Shown: positions 1-7,658, numbered from the stretch's first letter. The stretch is DNA of 64,000 bases from Halopseudomonas xinjiangensis (GCF_900104945.1 NZ_LT629736.1:3065001-3129000); one strand, 5' to 3'. Made by a program: numbers and translations. Notes: generated by a model from the letters alone, not told the origin.

Positions 1-1009
1 TTGCCTGAAGGCCGATCACATCGCGCCGCCCTACCAACTGGTGAAACGCGCGGTTGGCCAGCTCCACCACATGACGCGGGCCTTGCGTGACCGCAACGAA
101 ACCCGGCGCCTGGTGGAACAGCTGATATAGGTGCTGGTGCTCGGCGTGCATCAGCGCTTCGCTCGCAGCTCGCTGGGCGAGTACTGCCGATACGTCACGG
201 ATCATCAGCGAGACGCCCAGCGGCATGCCATTGGCATCGCGCACACTGGAGCAATGAATCTCCAGCGCCAATTCACGCTCGTTCAGTTGACAGGCCCGTT
301 CCACCACCATCGATCTGCCCCGACGGGCAAGCTCGTCGGGAACCGCCTCGAGTTCGTCACCCCAGAAGGGCATCTGCCTGACGCTGCATCCGACCGCTGC
401 GCGCGAATCGACGCCGAACAGCTCCTCAGCTCCCGAACTCCAGAACAGGACCTGGTAGTTGAGGTCGATACCGACAATGGCGTCCTGGGCGAAGTCGATG
501 AAGTTCGCCAGGTAATGATCGGCTACGTTGCTACGACCGGGGTCGCTGCCGAATAGGCGCAGCTGCAGGCTGGCATTGGCGCGGTCGAGCGTGGTGCGAA
601 AGCGCGCCCGGCGCCGGGCGGCCGAGGCGGCTTCGACCAGCACCGGGCCGAGCGATGCCGGATTGACTTCGACGATGGACCAGTAGGACCCCAGCATCGG
701 CGCCAGACCGAGGCTGCGGCGGAACTCCGCTGCGCGATCCGCCGACTGCAAAAAGATGATTTCACAGCGTGGCCAGTGCACCCGGGCCTGTCGGGCCAGG
801 GCGGCTGGACGCTGGGTCGTGTCCGGGAACAGCAGAACAGCGGGCTCCTTGTCCGCGGCCTCCAGCGGCTCGATGTGCGCGGCGAAGTCAGTTTCGCCGC
901 AGAGCGTCAGCGGCAGGTCGAGCGACGTGATGAGTTCCTTCAGCTGCCTGATGGTCGCGGCGTCCGGGTCGTGCTGTGGATGTATGAGAAATATGCGTTG
1001 GGTATTCAT
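1..1009 (-). CDS. PAS-domain sensory protein, C-terminus beyond the window
   Basis: Reading the minus strand from an ATG at 1009 gives an open frame that runs off the left edge, so only the N-terminal ~336 residues are visible. The first ~120 residues begin MNTQRIFLIHPQHDPDAA and resemble no domain I can name; they may be a degenerate receiver-like fold. A PAS domain follows (residues ~165-280, with FAQDAIVGIDLNYQVLFWS), and then a second PAS beginning at HLYQLFHQAPGFVAVTQG. That second motif is typical of soluble Pseudomonas hybrid histidine kinases, so a kinase core is expected downstream, but this is inference. The start lies 3 bases after the stop of the upstream acyl-CoA dehydrogenase gene, so the two are probably cotranscribed. 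No membrane segment is seen. Confidence 0.75.
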   Translation of the reverse strand, partial: MNTQRIFLIHPQHDPDAATIRQLKELITSLDLPLTLCGETDFAAHIEPLEAADKEPAVLLFPDTTQRPAALARQARVHWPRCEIIFLQSADRAAEFRRSLGLAPMLGSYWSIVEVNPASLGPVLVEAASAARRRARFRTTLDRANASLQLRLFGSDPGRSNVADHYLANFIDFAQDAIVGIDLNYQVLFWSSGAEELFGVDSRAAVGCSVRQMPFWGDELEAVPDELARRGRSMVVERACQLNERELALEIHCSSVRDANGMPLGVSLMIRDVSAVLAQRAASEALMHAEHQHLYQLFHQAPGFVAVTQGPRHVVELANRAFHQLVGRRDVIGLQA

Positions 1010-1012
1010 GTT

Positions 1013-2170
1013 CTATAACAGCGGCAGGCCGAGCAGACTTCGACCGGTCCAGAGTTTCAGCAGATCGGTGGTGGGCGACATAACATGGCTGGCGCGGGCA
1101 TCGCGCAGCATCTGCGCCACCCGACTGTTTTCCCGGTAGGCTGCCCCGCCGCACAGGGTCATGGCTTCGTTAGCCAGATGAACGGCCGTCTCGCCTGCTG
1201 CGGCCTTGCAGGCGAGGATATACGGCAGTGCTTCCGGGTGGCCGGCATCACCCATCTGCGCTGCCTCGCGAATCAACGCTCGCGTACGCGCCAGGTCGGT
1301 CCACATCTGCGCATAACGTGTCTGCAGGGTTTCGACATGGCGTAGCGTCTCGCCGGAATGCTCATAACGCCGGCTGCGCAGGTGCTCGCCTGCTGCGTCG
1401 AGTGCCGATTGGGCGATGCCCAGATAGGTCCCGGCCATCGCCATGAGAAAATACGGAGCGACCACCTCGAACACGTACCAGACCTGATCGCCGGATTCGC
1501 CCAGCAGATTGGCCATGGGCACTCGCGCATCCTCGAGCTGCAGCGCGCGCGACGAGTTACCGCGCATACCGAAGCCGTTCCAGTCGCCGACCCAGGTCAT
1601 TCCGGGCGTGTCTGCATCGAGAATCACGCAGCTGAAATCACCCGCTTCACCGGTGTCGCTGGCCACGGTCGACAGCACGTACGAGTCGGCATGTCCGCCA
1701 CTGGTAACGAACTGCTTGGTGCCACTGAGACGGTAGGCATCGCCATCGGCGACGAGGGTCGTTTCAGGAAGATAAAAGTGCGCGCCGGTACCACGCTCGG
1801 ACAGCGCCAGACTGGTCACGTGCTCGCCATGGGCAATCGCGCGTAGATAGTGCTCCTGTTGGTGCGCGGTGGCCTTGGCGGCGATCACCGCGGTGCCTAC
1901 GCAATGCATGCCGAAACACAGCGCCGAAGACGGACAGGCCTTGCCCAGCGTTTCGGTGATCACACTCAGCGCCAGCAAGCCCTGGCCTTGTCCGCCCTGC
2001 GCCTGAGGTACCTGCAGCCCCATCAGCCCGGCGTCGGCGAGCGCCCGCATCGAATGGGCGGGCCAGATGCATTCGCGGTCGACTCGTTCGGCCTGCGGCG
2101 CGACGACGCGCTCGACGATGTCTTCGGTCAGACTTCGCAGGGCGTTGAGCTTGGGCGTCAGATTGGGCAT
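1013..2170 (-). CDS. acyl-CoA dehydrogenase family flavoprotein
   Basis: The 385-residue protein has the full acyl-CoA dehydrogenase layout. An N-terminal helical domain runs to about residue 120. The middle beta domain contains ALSERGTG and the flavin-contacting stretch SGTKQFVTSGGHAD. The C-terminal helical domain contains the glycine-rich CGGAAYRENS and the conserved ending RDARASHVMSPTTDLLKLW. Such enzymes desaturate acyl-CoA thioesters using FAD; the substrate cannot be read from sequence. The usual YGGxGY motif is altered to CGGAAY, which suggests a divergent subfamily (some members act on branched-chain or xenobiotic-derived substrates). It is the first gene of a probable two-gene unit with the PAS sensor and diverges from the GAF kinase gene across a 242-bp gap. 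Confidence 0.85.
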   Translation of the reverse strand: MPNLTPKLNALRSLTEDIVERVVAPQAERVDRECIWPAHSMRALADAGLMGLQVPQAQGGQGQGLLALSVITETLGKACPSSALCFGMHCVGTAVIAAKATAHQQEHYLRAIAHGEHVTSLALSERGTGAHFYLPETTLVADGDAYRLSGTKQFVTSGGHADSYVLSTVASDTGEAGDFSCVILDADTPGMTWVGDWNGFGMRGNSSRALQLEDARVPMANLLGESGDQVWYVFEVVAPYFLMAMAGTYLGIAQSALDAAGEHLRSRRYEHSGETLRHVETLQTRYAQMWTDLARTRALIREAAQMGDAGHPEALPYILACKAAAGETAVHLANEAMTLCGGAAYRENSRVAQMLRDARASHVMSPTTDLLKLWTGRSLLGLPLL

Positions 2171-2412
2171 GCATGCTTTCCGTTTTGGATGACAGTCGTG
2201 CAGGCCTCACCCTGGCGAAATGGTACGCCTGCGGATGGGCCGATGAGCAATCGGGACAGAGTAGCCAAGCACAACGTATCGCGCCAGCTGAGGCGGTCGC
2301 GTCAAGCAGTCGCTTTGCGTCTCGCCATCGAAGCCATCATACTGCCAGACCTCGCGGCAGTGGTCTCGCAAAGTGCCGTTGAATCCAGCCCGATATAGCG
2401 AGTCGACTGCCC

Positions 2413-3585
2413 ATGCGGATGGACATTGGTGACGAATTGGCCATATTCGAGAAAATCGCGGCAGTACCGCGGATCCTCGATGTGGTGTGCAGGACTACAG
2501 GAATGGGCTTTGCTGCGGTCGCCAGGGTAAGCGAGGATCGCTGGGTGGCCTGCCAGGTGCTCGACCGCATCGACTTCGGCCTGAAACCCGGCGAAGAACT
2601 CGATATCAGCACCACGCTCTGTCAGCAGGTACGCCAGTGCAACGAGCCCGTGATCATCGAGCACGTCGCGCAGGATCCGGTCTATGCCGACCACGCGACG
2701 CCTCGCCGGTATGGCTTCCAGAGCTATGTTTCGATGCCGATCGTGTTGGCCGACGGCAGCTTCTTCGGCACGCTGTGCGCCATTCATCCTCATCCAACCA
2801 AGCTGAACACGCCAGAAACGATCGGTATGTTCCAACTGTTCGCCGAACTCGTTGCGCTGCACCTGGACGGGCATCTCAAGCTCGCCGAGAGCGAAGCCAG
2901 CCTGATTGACGAGCGCGCCACCGCCAAGCTACGTGAAGAATTCATCGCCGTACTCGGGCACGATCTGCGCAATCCGCTGGCCTCGATCAAGGCCGGAACG
3001 GCTTCGATTCTGCGATCCTCGGAGGACGTGCGCACCTCAAGCATCGCCAAACTCATGCTCAACAGCATCGCGCGCATGGAAAACATGATTACCAACGTGC
3101 TCGACTTCGCCCGCGGTCGCCTGGGCAGCGGGCTGGTCATCGACCCGCAGAGCCTGCCGCTGGAGCCAACGGTGATGCAGGTGGTCAACGAGTTGCGTAC
3201 CGCGGCGCCTGATCACCGTATCGAAACCGACATACAGGTTTCGCGCCCGGTTCGCTGTGATCACGACAAGCTCGAACAGTTGCTTTCCAACCTGATCGGT
3301 AACGCGATTGCCCACGGAGAGAGCGCAGAACCGATCCGTGTCCACGGCTCGCTGGATAATGATCAACTGGTGTTGAGCGTCAGCAATGCCGGCGAGCCCG
3401 TGCCCGAGACGGTGCGTACGCAGTTATTCGAGCCGTTCTATCGACGCAAGAGCGGGACCAGCCCCCAGGGGCTGGGGCTCGGGTTGTATATCTCGGCGGA
3501 AATAGCACGGGCCCACGACGGCACGCTGGATGTGGAGTCCGACCAGACGCTCACCACCTTCACGCTGCGCCTGCCGAACGTCTGA
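2413..3585 (+). CDS. cytoplasmic GAF-domain histidine kinase
   Basis: This is a 390-residue soluble sensor kinase. A GAF domain occupies residues ~15-160 and ends in the typical SMPIVLADGSFFGTLCAI segment. The HisKA dimerisation domain has the H-box VLGHDLRNPLASIK. The HATPase domain shows an N-box (LSNLIGNAIAHGE) and a G-box (GLGLGLYIS). No receiver or transmembrane segment is present, so it should phosphorylate a separate response regulator, none of which is adjacent. The signal bound by the GAF domain is unknown. The start at 2413 lacks a strong ribosome-binding site; the in-frame ATG two codons later is equally possible. It converges on the ArsR gene with a 20-bp gap. Confidence 0.87.
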   Translation: MRMDIGDELAIFEKIAAVPRILDVVCRTTGMGFAAVARVSEDRWVACQVLDRIDFGLKPGEELDISTTLCQQVRQCNEPVIIEHVAQDPVYADHATPRRYGFQSYVSMPIVLADGSFFGTLCAIHPHPTKLNTPETIGMFQLFAELVALHLDGHLKLAESEASLIDERATAKLREEFIAVLGHDLRNPLASIKAGTASILRSSEDVRTSSIAKLMLNSIARMENMITNVLDFARGRLGSGLVIDPQSLPLEPTVMQVVNELRTAAPDHRIETDIQVSRPVRCDHDKLEQLLSNLIGNAIAHGESAEPIRVHGSLDNDQLVLSVSNAGEPVPETVRTQLFEPFYRRKSGTSPQGLGLGLYISAEIARAHDGTLDVESDQTLTTFTLRLPNV

Positions 3586-3605
3586 TCAACCTGCCGCACG
3601 CTGGG

Positions 3606-3929
3606 TCACTCTGCTCCGAGCGGTGTCTCAGCCGGTGCGGCAAGCACCGCTGCAAGCAATCCCGGGAAACGACGATCGATCTCATCACGGCGCAGCGAGT
3701 TCATGTGCGTGGTGCCCACCCCTTGCGTACGGACCAGACCGGCGTCGCGCAGCACCCGGAAATGATGCGACATGCTCGACTTCGGCCTGCCGCCGTCGAG
3801 TTCGCCGCAGCTGGCCTCTTCCACTGCTGCCAGTCGCCGGACGATGTCCAGCCGCACGGGATCGCTCAAGGCATAGAGGACGCGCTCGAGGTTGAACTGT
3901 TCGGCGGAGGGATGTTTGAAGGGACGCAT
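3606..3929 (-). CDS. ArsR-family winged-helix transcriptional regulator
   Basis: The 107-residue protein has the ArsR/SmtB fold. LERVLYALSDPVRLDIVRRL forms the first helices, SSMSHHFRVLRDAGLVRTQ is the recognition helix, and a wing with GVGTTHMNSLRRDEID follows. It lacks the CxC metal site of ArsR and SmtB, so the ligand is probably not an arsenical or metal. It is divergently transcribed from the XenA-type reductase gene, and such pairs usually mean the regulator represses the enzyme and responds to its substrate. An imperfect inverted repeat in the shared 87-bp intergenic space is a candidate operator. The function as repressor of the reductase is inference from position. Confidence 0.85.
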   Translation of the reverse strand: MRPFKHPSAEQFNLERVLYALSDPVRLDIVRRLAAVEEASCGELDGGRPKSSMSHHFRVLRDAGLVRTQGVGTTHMNSLRRDEIDRRFPGLLAAVLAAPAETPLGAE

Positions 3930-3967
3930 GGACCGAATGATACACAGCGGTTTGCTTCGCGGCCATA

Positions 3968-3985
3968 GTACGAATATTATCGAAC
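3968..3985. promoter_or_regulatory. candidate operator between arsR-like and xenA-like genes
   Basis: The imperfect inverted repeat GTACGA-N6-TCGAAC (5 of 6 positions pair) sits about midway between the two divergent start codons. It overlaps AT-rich sequence that could hold the reductase -10 element. ArsR-family proteins bind such dyads as dimers. This is a candidate only; no binding data can be read from sequence. Confidence 0.35.
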
Positions 3986-4016
3986 TTACAAATTAACCGA
4001 CCTACAGGAAACTCTC

Positions 4017-5105
4017 ATGTCTGCGCTGTTCCAACCATTCAAACTGAAAGACATCGCCCTGCGTAATCGAATTGCGGTTCCGCCCATGTGCCAGTACTCG
4101 GCGATCGACGGGCTGATCAACGACTGGCACATGGCGCACCTGACCTCCCTCGCTCGTGGCGGCGCCGGTCTGGTTATCGTCGAGGCCACGGCTGTGTCCC
4201 CAGAAGGACGCATCACCCCTGGCGATGCCGGTATCTGGAATGACCAGCTGGCTCAGGCGTTCGTTCCCGCCGTGAAGGCAATCAAGGCCGCCGGTGCTGT
4301 ACCCGGGATCCAGATTGCCCACGCCGGTCGCAAGGCCAGCGCCAACCGTCCCTGGGAAGGCGACGATCATATTGCCAACGATGACCCGCGCGGCTGGCAA
4401 ACCATCGCGCCGTCGGCGATCCCCTTCGGTGGACATCTGAACAAGACACCCGAAGCGATGAGCAAGAAAGACATCCGCCGCGTACAGGGCGACTTCGTTG
4501 CCGCAGCCCGGCGTGCGCTTGATGCTGGCTTCGAATGGCTGGAGCTGCATTTCGCCCACGGTTATCTCGGCCAGAGCTTCTTTTCCGAGCACTCCAACCA
4601 GCGTACCGATGAATATGGTGGTAGCGCGGAGAATCGCGGACGCTTTCTCATGGAAACCTTTGCCGCTGTGCGCGAGGTATGGCCTGAGCATCTGCCGCTG
4701 ACCGCGCGCTTCGGCGTGATCGAATTCGACGGCCGCGACGAGCAGACCATGGCCGACTCGATTGATCTGGTGAAGCGGATGAAGGCCGGCGGCCTGGACA
4801 TGCTCAGTGTCAGCATCGGTTTCTCCACGCCTGAAGCGAAGATTCCCTGGGCACCGGCTTTCATGGGGCCGATTGCCAAGCGGGTGCGTGACGAGGCCGG
4901 CCTTCCGGTGTCCTCGGCGTGGGGCTTCGGCGAACCCCAGATAGCTCAGAAGGCCGTCGAAGCTGCACAGCTGGACCTGGTCATGGTCGGCAAGGCGCAC
5001 CTCGCCAATCCCCACTGGGCCTACCATGCCGCCCGCGAGCTGAAGATCGACCGCGCTTCGTGGACGCTGCCGGCGCCTTACGCTCACTGGCTCGAACGGT
5101 ACTGA
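4017..5105 (+). CDS. xenA: Old Yellow Enzyme family xenobiotic/enoate reductase, XenA type
   Basis: This 362-residue FMN-dependent NAD(P)H reductase is of the YqjM/XenA branch. Cys25 and Tyr27 in PPMCQYSA match the active-site pair of Pseudomonas putida XenA. HFAHGYL supplies the substrate-binding His-x-x-His-x-Tyr, SSAWGFG has the active-site Trp, and the FMN phosphate site lies in DLVMVGKAHLANP. The family reduces activated C=C bonds, nitro groups and nitrate esters in the cytoplasm. Start: ATG preceded by AGGAAA with good spacing. The divergent ArsR-family gene is the likely regulator. The length matches the family. No transfer or damage is apparent. Confidence 0.92.
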   Translation: MSALFQPFKLKDIALRNRIAVPPMCQYSAIDGLINDWHMAHLTSLARGGAGLVIVEATAVSPEGRITPGDAGIWNDQLAQAFVPAVKAIKAAGAVPGIQIAHAGRKASANRPWEGDDHIANDDPRGWQTIAPSAIPFGGHLNKTPEAMSKKDIRRVQGDFVAAARRALDAGFEWLELHFAHGYLGQSFFSEHSNQRTDEYGGSAENRGRFLMETFAAVREVWPEHLPLTARFGVIEFDGRDEQTMADSIDLVKRMKAGGLDMLSVSIGFSTPEAKIPWAPAFMGPIAKRVRDEAGLPVSSAWGFGEPQIAQKAVEAAQLDLVMVGKAHLANPHWAYHAARELKIDRASWTLPAPYAHWLERY

Positions 5106-5115
5106 GTATCCAACC

Positions 5116-5146
5116 CGCGCGTCCGTCTGCTGAGGATGGACGCGCG
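5116..5146 (+). terminator. GC-rich hairpin after xenA
   Basis: Nine-base arms CGCGCGTCC and GGACGCGCG enclose a 13-nt loop starting 11 bases after the xenA stop. No U-tract follows, so it may be a transcript-stabilising hairpin rather than an intrinsic terminator. Confidence 0.4.
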
Positions 5147-5191
5147 ACGGCTCAAGCTGTCATCTATGTGTAACAAAGCCCCCACCCATTC

Positions 5192-5235
5192 GTGCAATCT
5201 ACACGGCTGCATATGGCCATCCATGCAAATTGCAC
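5192..5235. promoter_or_regulatory. paired upstream activator sites, first small-protein gene
   Basis: Two 13-bp dyads, GTGCAATCTACAC (5192-5204) and ATGCAAATTGCAC (5223-5235), are 31 bp apart start to start, close to three helical turns. They lie 65-108 bp upstream of a consensus sigma-54 promoter. An equivalent pair with almost the same spacing precedes the paralogous gene at 6225. The spacing and position fit enhancer sites for a bacterial enhancer-binding protein. The identity of that protein is not known, and none is encoded nearby. Confidence 0.6.
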
Positions 5236-5299
5236 GAGACACGAAAAAACGCCTCACTCTATGTGCCTGATATAAAAGGGAATTTATTCGCCGCTGCGC

Positions 5300-5315
5300 T
5301 GGCACGCAGGTTGCA
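5300..5315 (+). promoter_or_regulatory. sigma-54 (-24/-12) promoter
   Basis: TGGCACGCAGGTTGCA matches the sigma-54 consensus TGGCACG-N4-TTGCA throughout, with GG and GC separated by 10 bases. It lies 62 bases upstream of the first small-protein start codon and downstream of the paired dyads, as expected for an RpoN promoter with upstream enhancers. Confidence 0.85.
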
Positions 5316-5376
5316 ACAGTTAATGTCCGCACGGGCCGAGAGGCTCCGCAACGTTCGCGACACAAGGGAGGTTCAG

Positions 5377-5610
5377 ATGAAGGCTCGCACTGTTCACTAC
5401 ACATGGATGGCATTTTCACTGGCCGCACTCGGCATGCTCGCTATCCAGAACGCCGCTCCAGAACAGTCGTACGAGCCGCAAACTTCTCTGAACTATTCCA
5501 TTCAGCATCAAGCCGGACATACCATCCAGCCGGTCTCGCTGCCGGTTGTGACGCGCCAAGTGAACCAGATCGATACTCAGGCGCACAGCCGCCAAACCTG
5601 GACGTTCTGA
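5377..5610 (+). CDS. unrecognised 77-residue single-span small protein (copy 1)
   Basis: I do not recognise this family. The ATG at 5377 is chosen because AAGGGAGG lies directly upstream and because the paralogue at 6225 begins at the same residue (MKA). Residues ~9-24 (TWMAFSLAALGMLAIQ) form a hydrophobic segment that could be a signal anchor or uncleaved signal peptide. The rest is polar, with the conserved blocks SLNYSI, IQPVSLPVVTRQV and RQTWTF. There are no cysteines. By hand alignment 49 of 77 residues match the second copy; the core IQPVSLPVVTRQV and the C-terminal RQTWTF are invariant. It has its own sigma-54 promoter and enhancer-like sites. Function is unknown; conditional expression of an inner-membrane or periplasmic small protein is inferred. 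Confidence 0.75.
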   Translation: MKARTVHYTWMAFSLAALGMLAIQNAAPEQSYEPQTSLNYSIQHQAGHTIQPVSLPVVTRQVNQIDTQAHSRQTWTF

Positions 5611-6038
5611 CAGCGTCTGCGCCTGATTTGTTCAGCCGCCACCGACCGTATCTGAAAAAATTTCAATAGCCCGTACTAACCGGCCGGACACCTGGCTCGT
5701 CTCGATCCGCTGACTGCCAATCGAGATCGGCTACCCCACCGTGCAATCTGCACGAAGTCCCGCGCACTCCCCCAGCCAGACGCATTTCTGATCGATCAAC
5801 ACTGCCTTCAGCGCCAGACCGCGTTCTAATCGAACCGGCGACTCGTCTCGGCTATTGGCCTAGCACGATAAGCATGGAGCGCTCTGAAAGAGGGAACTAC
5901 CGCGCAGCTGGCGTGTCGCGCCGCGCCGGTGCACCACTATAAGCTGGCCATTCGTAAAGACATTTTGATTAAGCGACTTGGCGGCGGCTCGCTGTTGGAA
6001 GACGTCTCTCCATTGGAGGAAGCTTCCGAAATGCTTCG
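5611..6038. other. non-coding spacer between the two paralogues
   Basis: I see no supportable gene here. The spacer holds one isolated dyad at 5741-5753 with no recognisable sigma-54 promoter at the expected distance. A minus-strand TTG-initiated open frame (5860-6081) crosses the second activator pair and resembles no family, so I do not call it. Confidence 0.5.
5741..5753. promoter_or_regulatory. isolated copy of the GTGCA-N3-TGCAC dyad
   Basis: GTGCAATCTGCAC is the most symmetrical copy of the motif in this region: both 5-base arms pair perfectly around ATC. It has no clear partner 30 bp away and no -24/-12 element at the usual distance. It may be a remnant of a third unit or an extra binding site for the same activator. 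Confidence 0.5.
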
Positions 6039-6081
6039 TGCAGATTACCTGAGCCCAAAAAGCCATTCGTGCAAAATGCAA
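6039..6081. promoter_or_regulatory. paired upstream activator sites, second small-protein gene
   Basis: GTGCAGATTACCT (6039-6051, degenerate right arm) and GTGCAAAATGCAA (6069-6081) are 30 bp apart. The distance from the proximal site to the -24 GG and to the start codon agrees within two bases with the first unit. Conserved geometry despite divergent flanking sequence supports a real regulatory role. Confidence 0.55.
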
Positions 6082-6145
6082 GGACCTCCATTCTCAGTGA
6101 ATTTATAACCTATTGATTTAAATATATTTTATCAATAAAGCACGT

Positions 6146-6161
6146 TGGCACAGCTGTTGCA
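6146..6161 (+). promoter_or_regulatory. sigma-54 (-24/-12) promoter
   Basis: TGGCACAGCTGTTGCA has GG and GC 10 bases apart and matches the consensus except for one position. It lies 63 bases before the ATG at 6225, matching the arrangement of the first copy. The AT-rich stretch just upstream (6100-6140) could aid bending. Confidence 0.85.
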
Positions 6162-6224
6162 ATTACTGTTAGCCGCACGACGCTTGGCGTCACGCAGACA
6201 CGGGCACAGCCAAAGGAGGTTCAG

Positions 6225-6458
6225 ATGAAAGCAAACACTGTTCAATTTACATGGATGGCATTTTCGCTGGCGGCCATCGTTATGCTGGGTCTGCAGGGCA
6301 CCGCAACCAAGCAGGCTTCCGAACAGAGCCCTTCGCTGAACTACTCCATCGAGCGAAATGCTGACCACAGCATTCAACCCGTCTCGCTTCCGGTAGTCAC
6401 CCGTCAGGTCAGCCAGACCGGTCCGCACGCGCAACAGCGCCAAACCTGGACGTTCTGA
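6225..6458 (+). CDS. unrecognised 77-residue single-span small protein (copy 2)
   Basis: This is a paralogue of the gene at 5377 with identical length and 49 of 77 matching residues by hand alignment. The start is supported by AAAGGAGG seven bases before the ATG. The hydrophobic segment is TWMAFSLAAIVMLGLQ; it is followed by a polar C-terminal part with SLNYSIERN, IQPVSLPVVTRQV and the invariant RQTWTF end. The leader sequence around the ribosome-binding site (GGAGGTTCAGATGAA) is shared with copy 1, so the duplication included the 5' untranslated region. The conserved C-terminus suggests a binding or targeting role, but I cannot assign a function. Expression should depend on RpoN. Confidence 0.78.
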   Translation: MKANTVQFTWMAFSLAAIVMLGLQGTATKQASEQSPSLNYSIERNADHSIQPVSLPVVTRQVSQTGPHAQQRQTWTF

Positions 6459-6629
6459 CCCTGCTGGTCAATTTTCGTTCTACAAGCCACGTCTAAATTT
6501 AACCGGCACCCGCCGGGTCCGTTTGTCGCAAGCCGCGAACTCCCTCCTGCTGTGCCACGTCTACCGCTGCGGATGCGCGCGGGTCATCTATCCGCTCGCA
6601 GGAACGTCTCACCCCTTGGGAGCCGCTTC

Positions 6630-7658
6630 ATGAATTCAGACGATTTTTCACCCTCACGTCGCACCATTCTGCATGGCGCAGCCGCAACCCTCGCGGCCGG
6701 CATGGTCGCGCCGGCCTTCGCTCAGTCTTCGGCCCAGTCGACCTCCAATAGCGGATCGGCGACTAGCCACGCTTCGCCACCCATGCGCAACCCACAGAAA
6801 ATGTATGCGCAGCCTCCGTTCGATCCCGAGAAGCAACCCTGGCCTGGCCTGGCTCAGAAGATGACGCCCAAGCCCGACCATGGCGAGGAAAGCTACCAGG
6901 GCACCGGCCGCCTGACTGGCCGCAAGGCGCTGATCACTGGCGGCGATTCGGGCATAGGTCGGGCCGCGGCGATTGCCTTCGCCCGCGAGGGCGCGGACGT
7001 CGCCTTCGGGTATCTGGAAGACGAGGAACCCGACGCCCAGGACGTGATAAAGCTGATCGAGGACGCCGGCCGCAAGGCGGTACCGCTACCCGGCGACATC
7101 CGCGACGAAAAGTTCTGTCAGGACATGGTCAAGCGCGCCGTCGAGGAGTTGGGCGGGCTGGATATCCTGGTCATCAATGCCGCGCGCCAGCAGAGCAATG
7201 ATTCGATCATGGATATCACCACTGACCAGTTCGACTGGACCGTGCGCACCAACCTCTATGCCATGTTCTGGCTGAGCAAGGCTGCTATTCCGCATATGCC
7301 CGAGGGTAGCTCGATCATCAATACGTCCTCGGTCGTCGCCTACGATCCGCCGGAAAACCTGCTCGACTATTCGATGACCAAGGCCGGCATCGTCAACTTC
7401 ACCAAATGCCTGGCCAAGCAGATGATCGGACGGGGCATCCGGGTCAATACGGTCGCGCCGGGGCCGTTCTGGACGCCGCTGCAGGTCAGTGGCGGCCAGA
7501 CCATGGAGAACCTGAAGACCTTCGGCAAGCAAACACCGATGGGTCGGCCCGGCCAGCCGGTGGAAATCGCCCCGCTGTATGTACAGCTGGCATCGACCGA
7601 AGCCAGTTATGTCACCGGCGAAATGTTCGCTGCCTCGGGGGGCATCATGCCGTATTGA
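6630..7658 (+). CDS. Tat-targeted short-chain dehydrogenase, YghA-like
   Basis: The 342-residue protein starts at the ATG at 6630, which has GGGAG upstream; this start places a twin-arginine signal (SPSRRTILHGAAATLAAG) at the N-terminus, with likely cleavage after PAFA. After a Gln/Ser/Pro-rich linker, the SDR core closely resembles E. coli YghA, an NADP-dependent aldehyde reductase. It has the cofactor motif TGGDSGIGRA, the structural Asn in VINAARQ, the catalytic Ser in INTSSVVAY, Tyr-x-x-x-Lys in DYSMTKAG, and the PG motif VAPGPFWTPLQ. E. coli YghA has no Tat signal as I recall it, so export of a folded, cofactor-loaded SDR is unusual. The substrate is unknown; aldehydes are likely. Confidence 0.88.
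   Translation: MNSDDFSPSRRTILHGAAATLAAGMVAPAFAQSSAQSTSNSGSATSHASPPMRNPQKMYAQPPFDPEKQPWPGLAQKMTPKPDHGEESYQGTGRLTGRKALITGGDSGIGRAAAIAFAREGADVAFGYLEDEEPDAQDVIKLIEDAGRKAVPLPGDIRDEKFCQDMVKRAVEELGGLDILVINAARQQSNDSIMDITTDQFDWTVRTNLYAMFWLSKAAIPHMPEGSSIINTSSVVAYDPPENLLDYSMTKAGIVNFTKCLAKQMIGRGIRVNTVAPGPFWTPLQVSGGQTMENLKTFGKQTPMGRPGQPVEIAPLYVQLASTEASYVTGEMFAASGGIMPY

Noticed and set aside
5201-5220. Further TGCA-containing words near the activator sites as additional dyads
   Set aside because: Single half-sites such as GCTGCAT lack a paired arm at the right distance and are common by chance.
5860-6081. Minus-strand TTG-initiated open frame of 73 codons between the paralogues
   Set aside because: It starts inside the activator dyad, has a Shine-Dalgarno match too close to the TTG, shows no family features and unlikely composition. 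Treated as chance.
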